DNA of 16,147 bases from JBOGTC01 sp050692055 (GTDB lineage: Bacteria > Chloroflexota > Limnocylindria > QHBO01), in assembly GCA_050692055.1 (NCBI GenBank), contig JBOGTC010000161.1, positions 1 to 16,147 of the forward strand. Reading direction: 5' to 3'. The translations under genes were made by a program, and so were the position numbers. How positions within the stretch are numbered: the stretch's first letter is position 1; every line of letters begins with the position of its first letter. Below, piece after piece: positions 1-6,223 of the stretch. The notes beneath the pieces are model-generated. The model was given only the letters and a program-made list of their open reading frames with translations. It had not been told where the DNA came from and ran no database searches.

Positions 1-96
1 CCAGTCTCCCCGCGAGGGTCGCGGCCATCATCCGCGAACCTAGAGGAGCTATATCAGGCACGCTCAGGCGGGTCCACGACCAGATTCGACGCCCGG

Positions 97-188
97 TCCA
101 CGCTCGCGCGGTGCGGCGCAACCCTCATGCGGCGCCTTCCAGCTCGCCCAAGCCGTCCCTGATTGGCATCTGGCACGTTTGCGTTCGC
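97..188 (+). repeat. Dispersed intergenic repeat, copy A
   Basis: This stretch aligns with 9513-9604. The blocks TCCACGCTCG, CAACCCT, GCCCAAGCC and TTGG-ATCTGGCA occur in the same order in both. From CAACCCT (119 and 9536) through GCCCAAGCC (146 and 9563) to TTGG (163 and 9580) the spacing is identical (27 and 17 bases), with one base of difference further left. The two copies are about 9.4 kb apart in the same orientation, both in gene-free DNA. I see no transposase or terminal inverted repeats. Confidence 0.65.
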
Positions 189-270
189 GGGGCCCCAGAG
201 CGCCGGCGCCGGCACGTTCGCGCTGGCGGGGCCGGGCCGGACCTTCTTGGCGCGCCCCTGGCGCGCCGGC

Positions 271-287
271 GCCGCACGGCGTACCGG
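271..287 (+). repeat. GCCGCACGGCGTACCG repeat, copy 1 of 3
   Basis: The sequence is GCCGCACGGCGTACCGG. Copies lie at 271-287, 299-315 and 507-522; the first two start 28 bases apart and share 17 identical bases. The third contains the predicted -10 element of the T-box promoter. Confidence 0.6.
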
Positions 288-298
288 CTCGCGCACGT

Positions 299-315
299 GC
301 CGCACGGCGTACCGG
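299..315 (+). repeat. GCCGCACGGCGTACCG repeat, copy 2 of 3
   Basis: This is identical over 17 bases to 271-287. No -35-like hexamer lies at the right distance here, unlike copy 3. Confidence 0.6.
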
Positions 316-401
316 CGCGGGCCATCGAGTCGCCATATTCATACTGGATCTGCGCCGAACGACGACAGCACGCCTCCGGTCGCCATGCCGCACACCCGGA
401 C

Positions 402-464
402 TGAATGTGGTGACCAGAACGCGTGGCCCGACCGCCGATGCATACCTGGTATGAATGTGGTGAC
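402..464 (+). repeat. Pair of TGAATGTGGTGAC direct repeats
   Basis: Thirteen identical bases occur at 402-414 and 452-464, fifty bases apart. Both are followed by an AGAA-type sequence. The reverse complement of about 329-346 reads like a third, diverged member (CAGTATGAATATGGCGAC against TGGTATGAATGTGGTGAC). The function is unknown; a regulator site or a decayed repeat are both possible. Confidence 0.5.
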
Positions 465-493
465 AGAAGAGCGGCGCACCGTCGGGACCCGCC

Positions 494-523
494 TTGACGC
501 GCGGGCGCCGCACGGCGTACCGT
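494..523 (+). promoter_or_regulatory. Promoter of the T-box leader and trpB2
   Basis: TTGACG (494-499) and TACCGT (518-523) are separated by 18 bases and match a housekeeping sigma -35/-10 pair. The predicted transcript would start near 530, just where the T-box stem I region begins. The -10 lies inside the third copy of the GCCGCACGGCGTACCG repeat (507-522). Confidence 0.55.
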
Positions 524-529
524 CGCCCT

Positions 530-837
530 CACAGCAGAAGACGGCGACGATCGGGACGAGTACCCGCGTCAGGCGAGCCCACAGGGAGCCGGGAAGGCTG
601 AGACCCCGGCGGCGGCGCGACCGGCGAATGGACCCGTGAGCTCCGGCGGCGAACGGAAAGGCAAGTAGCCACCGGCGGAGAGGCACCGATACCGAAGCCG
701 AGGCCATCGCCAGCGCAGGCGCAACGCAGCGCGGCGGCCGTGGTCGAACAGAGCCGGGAAGAGAACAACCCGGGAACAACGGTGGCACCGTGAGACGACC
801 CCCTCGCCCGTTGAGGCGAAGGGGTCTTGTTGTTCTC
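530..837 (+). promoter_or_regulatory. tRNA-Trp T-box riboswitch leader
   Basis: This untranslated leader senses uncharged tRNA-Trp and controls the TrpB-like gene downstream. The stem I specifier loop is visible: AGTA on the 5' side (559-562) faces GAATGGA (626-632), closed by CGGG (552-555) with CCCG (633-636). The specifier codon is UGG (629-631), Trp. CCGTGAGC follows, the usual K-turn strand. The distal stem I hairpin is GCCGGG (587-592) with CCCGGC (605-610), preceded by AGGGAG and holding GCTGAGA. An AGTAG marker lies at 664-668. The T-box AACAACGGTGGCACCG (775-790) carries UGGC (783-786), whose C would pair with discriminator G73, as expected for bacterial tRNA-Trp. The canonical AGGGTGG is CGGTGG here. 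A terminator follows at 797-836. Specifier, T-box bulge and downstream enzyme agree independently on tryptophan. Confidence 0.9.
797..836 (+). terminator. T-box intrinsic terminator before trpB2
   Basis: A 12-position stem (797-808 with 815-826, one A-C mismatch, six-base loop CGTTGA) is followed by the U-rich run TTGTTGTTCT. It would end transcription when tRNA-Trp is charged. CGTGAGA (789-795) can also pair with TCTCACG (834-840), extending the structure up to the Shine-Dalgarno GGAGG (840-844). Confidence 0.8.
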
Positions 838-853
838 ACGGAGGTCCAGACCG

Positions 854-2188
854 ATGACGGTCACCATCTCACGCACCCAGCGTCGCTTCATCCTGCCCGA
901 GGAGGATCTGCCGACGCACTACCTCAACATCGCGGCCGATCTGCCGGAGCCGCCCCCACCGCCGCTGCACCCGGCGACGAAGGAGCCGATCGGCCCCGAG
1001 GCGCTGGCTCCGCTGTTTCCCATGGAGCTCATCCGCCAGGAGGTGAGCGCCGAGCGGCTGATCGAGATCCCGGAGGAGGTGCGCGAGGCGTATCGCATCT
1101 TCCGGCCCACGCCCCTGCACCGGGCGACCGCGCTGGAGAAGGCGCTCGATACGCCGGCGCGCATCTACTTCAAGAACGAGAGCGTCTCGCCGGCGGGGTC
1201 GCACAAGCCGAACACCGCCATTGCACAGGCCTACTACAACCGGGCCGAGGGCGTGACGCGCCTGGCGACCGAGACGGGCGCCGGGCAGTGGGGGAGCGCG
1301 CTCGCCTTCGCCTGCAGCCTCTTCGGCCTGGAGGCCAAGGTCTACATGGTCCGCGTCAGCTACGAGCAGAAGCCGTATCGGCGCAGCTTCATCCAGACCT
1401 TCGGCGCCACGGTCATCCCGTCGCCGTCGGACCAGACGAACGCGGGCCGCGCCGTCCTGGCCGAGGATCCGGACTCGACCGGCAGCCTCGGCATCGCGAT
1501 CAGTGAGGCGGTCGAGGAGGCGGCCACGCGGGAGGACACCAAGTACTCGCTGGGGAGCGTGCTGAACCACGTGCTGCTGCACCAGAGCGTGATCGGCCAG
1601 GAGGCCATCGCGCAGATGGAGATGGCCGGTGACGAGCCGGACGTCGTGATCGGCTGCGCAGGCGGCGGCTCGAACTTCGCCGGTATCGCCTTCCCGTTCT
1701 TGTCGCGGCGCCTGCGCGGCGAGGCATCGACGCGCTTCGTGGCGGTCGAGCCGGCCTCGTGCCCGTCACTGACGCAGGGCGAGTATCGATACGACTTCGG
1801 GGACACGGCCGGCACCACGCCGCTCCTGAAGATGCATACGCTGGGCAAAGACTTCAGGCCGGCGCCGATTCACGCCGGCGGGCTGCGCTACCACGGCATG
1901 GCGCCGATGATCAGCCACCTGTACGACCAGGGGTATCTCGAGGCAAAGGCCTATCCGCAGAACGCCTGCTTCGAGGCCGCCATGCAGTTCGCACGGACAG
2001 AGGGGCTGATCCCCGCGCCGGAATCGTCGCATGCCGTTCGGGCCGCCATTGACGAGGCGCTCGACGCGCGCGAGGCCGGCCACGAACGGGTGATCCTGTT
2101 CAACCTGTCCGGCCACGGGTTCTTCGACATGGGTGCCTACGACGCGTACCTGGCGGGAGAGCTGACGGACGGCGTCGCCGTGACGTAG
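854..2188 (+). CDS. trpB2: TrpB-like (TrpB2-type) tryptophan synthase beta subunit
   Basis: This PLP enzyme of 444 residues resembles the TrpB2 / TrpB-related group, which makes L-tryptophan from indole and serine. The PLP lysine is K118 in AGSHKPN (114-120). ETGAGQWG (140-147) matches the substrate-carboxylate loop ETGAGQHG of classical TrpB, with W in place of H. GCAGGGSNFAG (267-277) is the glycine-rich loop that binds the cofactor phosphate. The N-terminal extension before the fold (about residues 1-80) and the length over 440 are typical of TrpB2 rather than the ~400-residue TrpB1. ATG at 854 is chosen because GGAGG (840-844) lies nine bases ahead; the frame also opens at TTG 827, but that lies in the terminator tail. 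No trpA or other trp gene is nearby. Regulation is by the Trp T-box just upstream. Confidence 0.9.
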   Translation: MTVTISRTQRRFILPEEDLPTHYLNIAADLPEPPPPPLHPATKEPIGPEALAPLFPMELIRQEVSAERLIEIPEEVREAYRIFRPTPLHRATALEKALDTPARIYFKNESVSPAGSHKPNTAIAQAYYNRAEGVTRLATETGAGQWGSALAFACSLFGLEAKVYMVRVSYEQKPYRRSFIQTFGATVIPSPSDQTNAGRAVLAEDPDSTGSLGIAISEAVEEAATREDTKYSLGSVLNHVLLHQSVIGQEAIAQMEMAGDEPDVVIGCAGGGSNFAGIAFPFLSRRLRGEASTRFVAVEPASCPSLTQGEYRYDFGDTAGTTPLLKMHTLGKDFRPAPIHAGGLRYHGMAPMISHLYDQGYLEAKAYPQNACFEAAMQFARTEGLIPAPESSHAVRAAIDEALDAREAGHERVILFNLSGHGFFDMGAYDAYLAGELTDGVAVT

Positions 2189-2294
2189 CGCGACGACCAA
2201 TGGCGCCGCGACCGCCCGCGGACGAGCTGCCTGCCGGATAGCAGCGCCGGCAGATCGCGTCGGCCTGAGCCGACCGCTGTGCGACGATGGACCG

Positions 2295-3150
2295 ATGAAG
2301 TTCGGGCTGCAGATCAACTCCTTCACCTGGCCCGGTGGCGCCGCCGCCATCGGTCCCACGCTGGCGAGGGTCGTTCGCAGCGCCGATGAGGCCGGCTTCG
2401 ACTCGATCTGGGTCATGGACCATTTCTTCCAGATCCGCGGGCTCGGACCTCCCGAGGCGCCGATGCTCGAGGGCCAGACCGCGCTGGGCTTCATGGCCGC
2501 CCACTCGCAGCGTGCCCGGCTGGGGTTGATGGTGGGTGGCATTCACTACCGACCTCCGGGCCTGTGGATCAAGGCCACCACCACGCTCGACGTGCTCTCC
2601 GGCGGACGCGCCTGGTTCGGGATCGGCGCGGCCTGGAACGAGCACGAGTCGAAGGGTCTGGGCTTCGAGATGCCGCCGCTGCGCGAGCGCTTCGGATGGC
2701 TCGAGGACACGCTGCGCATGGCGCACGCCATGTGGACTGGCGGCAGCGGAACGGGCGAGCGCCTCGAGGGCGGCCACGTCACCGCCACGCACCTGATCAA
2801 CTCGCCGCAGGCCCTGTCGAAGCCGCGCGTCCCGATCCTCGTCGGGGGTGGCGGGGAGCGCAAGACGCTGCGTCTCGTGGCCCGGTACGCGGATGCCTGC
2901 AACCTCTTCGGACGCGACCCCAAGCTGGTCCGCGCCAAGTTGGCGATCCTGCGCGAGCACTGCGAGGCGGTCGGCCGTCCCTATGACGACATCGAGCGCA
3001 CGGTGCTGACGAGCGTCGACCCCGACCGCCGAGCGCTTCGGCCGCCTCGGCGATGTCGGGGCGCAGCACATCATCTTCAGCGTCCGCGGCGTGGCCGACA
3101 CCTCGCGTCTCGAGCGCATCGCGTCCGAGGTCTTCCCGCAGCTGCGCTAG
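2295..3150 (+). CDS. LLM-class (probably F420-dependent) oxidoreductase, frameshifted near the C-terminus
   Basis: The N-terminal ~240 residues are a luciferase-like monooxygenase TIM barrel: MKFGLQIN start, EAGFDSIWVMDHF (about 33-45), GLMVGGIHYRPP, then LSGGRAWFGIGAAWNE, and PRVPILVGGGGERKTLRLVARYADACNLFG near the end. This subgroup usually uses coenzyme F420, occasionally FMN; the substrate cannot be told. After about 3020 the frame turns into arginine-rich nonsense and would run on to 3170. The frame one base over reads ERFGRLGDVGAQHIIFSV and ends ASEVFPQLR at a TAG (3148-3150), the expected family C-terminus. One extra base (or two lost) near 3015-3035 separates the halves, and the usual linker of ten or more residues before ERFG seems missing, so a small deletion is also possible. 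No strong Shine-Dalgarno precedes the ATG. Confidence 0.8.
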
Positions 3151-3174
3151 CGCTGACGCCTTGCGCGTGATGGA

Positions 3175-4875
3175 TCAGCCGCCGACGAGCGTCGCCTCCA
3201 CGTCGCTGATGGGGCGCACGGAGCGCTCACCGGTGGCACGTACGGTGACCTCGGCCCCGCCGCCGGCCAGGGAGCGGGGTGAGATCGTGACGATGGTGGG
3301 CATGCCAAGCAGCTCGGCATCGGTGAGCTTGACGCCGGGGGACTCGTCACGGTCGTCGTAGAGGACTTCGACGCCGGCGGCCGTCAGGCGCTGGTACAGC
3401 CCGTCGGCCGTCTCCATCACCGCGCGATCGCGAGCGGCGCCGAGCGACACGAGGTGGACGGCATACGGCGCGACCGACATCGGCCAGGCGATCCCCTTCT
3501 CGTCGTGGTGCGTCTCGACGATGCAGGCCAGCGAACGCCCGAGGCCGATCCCGTAGCTGCCCATGATCGGGTGCCGCCGGCTGCCGTCCTCGGCCAGGTA
3601 GGTCGCGTCGAGCGAGCGGGTGAAGTCGTCGCCGAGCTTGAAGATGTTGCCGACCTCGATCCCCTTGGCCAGCCTCACCGGCGCGCCGCACTCGGGGCAG
3701 GGATCCCCGGCGCGCACGTTGGCGATGTCGGCCACCACATCGGGGCTCACGTCGCGTCCGACGTTGACGTTGCGGAAGTGGACGCCGGGCCTGTTGGCGC
3801 CCGCCACCAGGTTCGGCGACCGCGCGGCGAGCTCGTCGACGACCACGGTGGTGTGGTGGGCGCCGACCGGCGAGCCGTAGCCGGGCTCCATGCCGGCGGC
3901 GCGGATCTCCTCGGCCTGGGCGGGCCGGATGCCGCCGAACGCCTTCAACGCGTTCACCAGCTTCGTCTCGTTGACCTCGTAGTCGCCGCGCACGATCGCC
4001 GTGACCAGCCGCCCGTCGCCGGTGACGAAGAAGGCGGCCTTGGCGGTGCGCGAGGTCGGCACGTCCAGGAAGGCGGCCAGCGACGCGATCGTGTCGGTGC
4101 CGGGGGTGTCGACCTCCTCGCGGGGGAGCGGGTCCTCGGCGGCCGGCTCCTCGGCGACCGCCACGCGCGCGATCTGCAGGTTGGCGGCGTACCCGCAGGC
4201 ATCGCACAGGACCAGCGTGTCCTCGCCGTGCTCGTTGAGGACCATGAACTCGTGGGCCAGGCTGCCGCCCATGATCCCGACGTCGGCACCGACCGCCACC
4301 GTCTCGAGTCCCAGCCGCTCGAAGATGCGGGTGTAGGCGCGATGGTGGGCCTGATAGGACCGATCCAGCCCGGCCTCGTCGGCATCGATCGAGTACGAGT
4401 CCTTCATCACGAACTCGCGGACGCGGATCAGGCCGCCGCGCGAGCGCGGCTCGTCGCGGAACTTGGTCTGGAAGTGGTAGACGATCGCCGGCAGCTGGCG
4501 GTAGCTCTTGACGAGGTCGCGCGTCAAGTCGGCGACCACCTCCTCGTGGGTCATGGCGAGGACCATGTCGCGGCCGGATCGGTCCTTGAAGCGGACCATC
4601 TCGGGGCCGATCTTGGCGTAGCGCCCCGACTCGCGCCACAGGTCGGCGGGGTGGACGACCGGCATCTCCATCTCCTGGCCGCCGATGGCGTCGATCTCCT
4701 CGCGGATCACCTGCTCGATCTTCTGCTGGACGCGGAAGCCCAGCGGCAGCAGCGAGTAGATGCCGGCGCCGAGCTGGCGGACGTAGCCGGCGCGCAGCAG
4801 GAGCTTCGCCGAAGTCATCTCGACGTCGGCCGGGGCGTCGCGCAGCGAGACGAAGAAGAGCTTGCCGAGGCGCAT
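3175..4875 (-). CDS. proS: Prolyl-tRNA synthetase (bacterial type with editing domain)
   Basis: This 566-residue class II aminoacyl-tRNA synthetase charges tRNA-Pro in the cytoplasm. The start MRLGKLFFVSLRDAPADVE and the length match ordinary bacterial ProRS. Motif 1 lies around LLPLGFRVQQKIEQVIREE (42-60), motif 2 is FRDEPRSRGGLIRVREF (139-155), and motif 3 is GSYGIGLGRSLACIVE. Between motifs 2 and 3 sits the INS editing domain (roughly 225-400) with TAKAAFFV. Two CxxC pairs (CDAC, CPEC) could hold zinc. The HGTP anticodon-binding domain ends the protein. It is the last gene of the metallopeptidase-MFS-proS series, 22 bases after the MFS stop. TAGAAT in that gap, nine bases from the ATG, suggests its own leaderless promoter; no Shine-Dalgarno is seen. 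Confidence 0.97.
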   Translation of the reverse strand: MRLGKLFFVSLRDAPADVEMTSAKLLLRAGYVRQLGAGIYSLLPLGFRVQQKIEQVIREEIDAIGGQEMEMPVVHPADLWRESGRYAKIGPEMVRFKDRSGRDMVLAMTHEEVVADLTRDLVKSYRQLPAIVYHFQTKFRDEPRSRGGLIRVREFVMKDSYSIDADEAGLDRSYQAHHRAYTRIFERLGLETVAVGADVGIMGGSLAHEFMVLNEHGEDTLVLCDACGYAANLQIARVAVAEEPAAEDPLPREEVDTPGTDTIASLAAFLDVPTSRTAKAAFFVTGDGRLVTAIVRGDYEVNETKLVNALKAFGGIRPAQAEEIRAAGMEPGYGSPVGAHHTTVVVDELAARSPNLVAGANRPGVHFRNVNVGRDVSPDVVADIANVRAGDPCPECGAPVRLAKGIEVGNIFKLGDDFTRSLDATYLAEDGSRRHPIMGSYGIGLGRSLACIVETHHDEKGIAWPMSVAPYAVHLVSLGAARDRAVMETADGLYQRLTAAGVEVLYDDRDESPGVKLTDAELLGMPTIVTISPRSLAGGGAEVTVRATGERSVRPISDVEATLVGG

Positions 4876-4884
4876 GGGGCGCTG

Positions 4885-4890
4885 ATTCTA
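4885..4890 (-). promoter_or_regulatory. Possible -10 element of proS (leaderless)
   Basis: On the minus strand the gap before proS reads TAGAAT, nine bases, then the ATG. The same layout occurs before the citrate synthase and metallopeptidase genes. No clear -35 is seen in the end of the upstream gene. It would let proS be transcribed apart from the upstream pair. Confidence 0.45.
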
Positions 4891-4897
4891 GCCGGGG

Positions 4898-6223
4898 TCA
4901 GCCGGCCTCGGGATCGGCGATGCCGCCAGGCGCGGCGATGGGCGGCGCACCGACCAGGTGCTCGGTGGCTCGTAGCCCGGTCAGCGGGAGGATGGCGATG
5001 AGCAGAAGGACGACCGAAGTGAGCAGCAGGCCGTCGATGCCCAGCCAATCGGCCGCGGCGCCGCTGCTCACCGAGCCGATGATCTGGCCCAGCCCCAGGA
5101 AGACCGAGTAGAGGCCCATGATCGCGCCGCGCTCGGTCGGGTGCAGCTCGCTCATGTCGGCCAGCAGCCCCAGTGCGGCGGGAGTCGCGCCGGCGAGCAC
5201 GAAGAGCCCCGCCAGCGCCGCCAGCACGAGCGCGAGCTGCGCCGGCAAGCCCCAGTCGGCAGAGTGGTTGAGGCCGAAGATGGCACCGATCATCAGCAGC
5301 CCGCCCACGATCCCGACGCCGATGATCGTGGTCCGCCGATACCGACGGAACCGGTTGCCCCAGTAGAAGAGCCCGGCAAAGAAGACGACGAGCGCCACTC
5401 CGAGGCCGATGCTGACCTGCGTCGGCTCGAAGCCGCCCATCAGGAGCTGATCTCCGAAGTCGCCGGACGGCTCGCGCACCAGCTGGAAGACCGACTGCGT
5501 GGTCCAGGCGCCCACGATCGCATTGAGCGCGATCCACGTTGGCGCCAGCAGCCAGATGCCGGAGCCGCGCAGCAAGTGTCGGTACTTCGCCAGGTCGAAG
5601 CGGCCGCGGGCCGGGCCGATCGCCTCATCGCGGGCGGCTTCGATGTCCGTCACCGGAGGCTCCGGCCTGACGCCGTAGCGGTAGATCAGCCACGACACGC
5701 CGTAGACCACGGCGTTCACGTAGAAGGCGTTGCGGCCGAGGATGTCGAACAGCGGACCGGCCACCACCGCGCCGATGCCGAGGCCAGCCACGGTGGCGGC
5801 CTCGAAGCGGGCCACGGTCCGCCCGCGCAGCAGCTCGTCGCCGGAGGTGGTCGCCGCGATGTAGCCCAGGATGGAGGGAATGCTGGCCGCGGCGGCGGCA
5901 CCCTCAACCCAGCGAGTCCCGCCCAGCAGCCACAGATCGGTGGTGAGGGCCGTCACGACCACCGCCACGCCGCCGAGCACGGGTCCGACCTGCATGATGC
6001 GGTGCGCGCCGACGCGGTCGGAGAGGACCCCGAAGGCCGGGGACAGGAGCAGCTCGGCCGCGAAATAGGCCGCGGTCATGAGGCCGGCGATGGCGGCGCT
6101 CACCTCCGGGCCGCCGAAGTCGGGCAGCTCGGCGAGGTAGAACAGCAGCATGGCGCCGGTGAGCCCGGTGCTGAAGCGCAGGGTGAAGGTGCCGGCCAGG
6201 ACGGCCGTCAGCGAGCCGATCAA
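4898..6223 (-). CDS. MFS permease
   Basis: This 441-residue integral membrane protein has about twelve hydrophobic segments in two halves joined by a charged central loop (about 190-225, RPEPPVTDIEAARDEAIG). The signature loop between segments 2 and 3, FGVLSDRVGAHRIMQVG (about 64-80), fits the major facilitator pattern G-x-L-S-D-R-x-G-x-R. The second half repeats it more weakly (WGNRFRRYRRTTIIG). The substrate cannot be inferred; the MDR-like drug/sugar exporter group is most similar in layout. The start is TTG (6221-6223), overlapping the peptidase stop TGA, with GGAGGAGGG immediately ahead, so translation is probably coupled. An internal ATG (residue 25) would cut into the first membrane segment. 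Confidence 0.85.
   Translation of the reverse strand: MIGSLTAVLAGTFTLRFSTGLTGAMLLFYLAELPDFGGPEVSAAIAGLMTAAYFAAELLLSPAFGVLSDRVGAHRIMQVGPVLGGVAVVVTALTTDLWLLGGTRWVEGAAAAASIPSILGYIAATTSGDELLRGRTVARFEAATVAGLGIGAVVAGPLFDILGRNAFYVNAVVYGVSWLIYRYGVRPEPPVTDIEAARDEAIGPARGRFDLAKYRHLLRGSGIWLLAPTWIALNAIVGAWTTQSVFQLVREPSGDFGDQLLMGGFEPTQVSIGLGVALVVFFAGLFYWGNRFRRYRRTTIIGVGIVGGLLMIGAIFGLNHSADWGLPAQLALVLAALAGLFVLAGATPAALGLLADMSELHPTERGAIMGLYSVFLGLGQIIGSVSSGAAADWLGIDGLLLTSVVLLLIAILPLTGLRATEHLVGAPPIAAPGGIADPEAG

Larger units (their letters stand above)
1..493. other. Gene-free, repeat-rich region upstream of the Trp T-box
   Basis: I find no convincing gene here. Reading frames exist on both strands, but they are arginine/alanine/proline-rich shadows of GC-rich DNA with no family resemblance. 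The stretch holds one copy of a dispersed repeat (about 97-188, second copy near 9513-9604), two of three copies of a CCGCACGGCGTACCG repeat, and two direct copies of TGAATGTGGTGAC (402-414 and 452-464). A diverged inverted relative of the last lies near 329-346. CATACC-T-GGTATG (441-453) is a small perfect inverted repeat just before the second copy. Frame 1 is open from base 1 to a stop at 160-162 and frame 3 is open beyond that, so the 3' end of a gene entering from the left cannot be excluded for the first ~90 bases. Confidence 0.6.

Noticed and set aside
163..186. Sigma-54 promoter (TGGCAC...TTGC)
   Set aside because: The TGGCAC and TTGC boxes are only one or two bases apart instead of about five.
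54..839. Long open frames on both strands upstream of trpB2
   Set aside because: They are Arg/Ala/Pro-rich, overlap one another, cross the T-box leader and repeats, and show no family resemblance; this is expected from GC-rich non-coding DNA.
827..853. TTG start extending trpB2 by nine codons
   Set aside because: It lies in the terminator tail and lacks a ribosome site; the ATG at 854 has GGAGG at the right distance.
3454..5001. 515-codon plus-strand frame opposite proS
   Set aside because: It is antisense to a certain prolyl-tRNA synthetase gene and is composed of the Val/Asp/Gly/Leu-rich residues expected from its complement.
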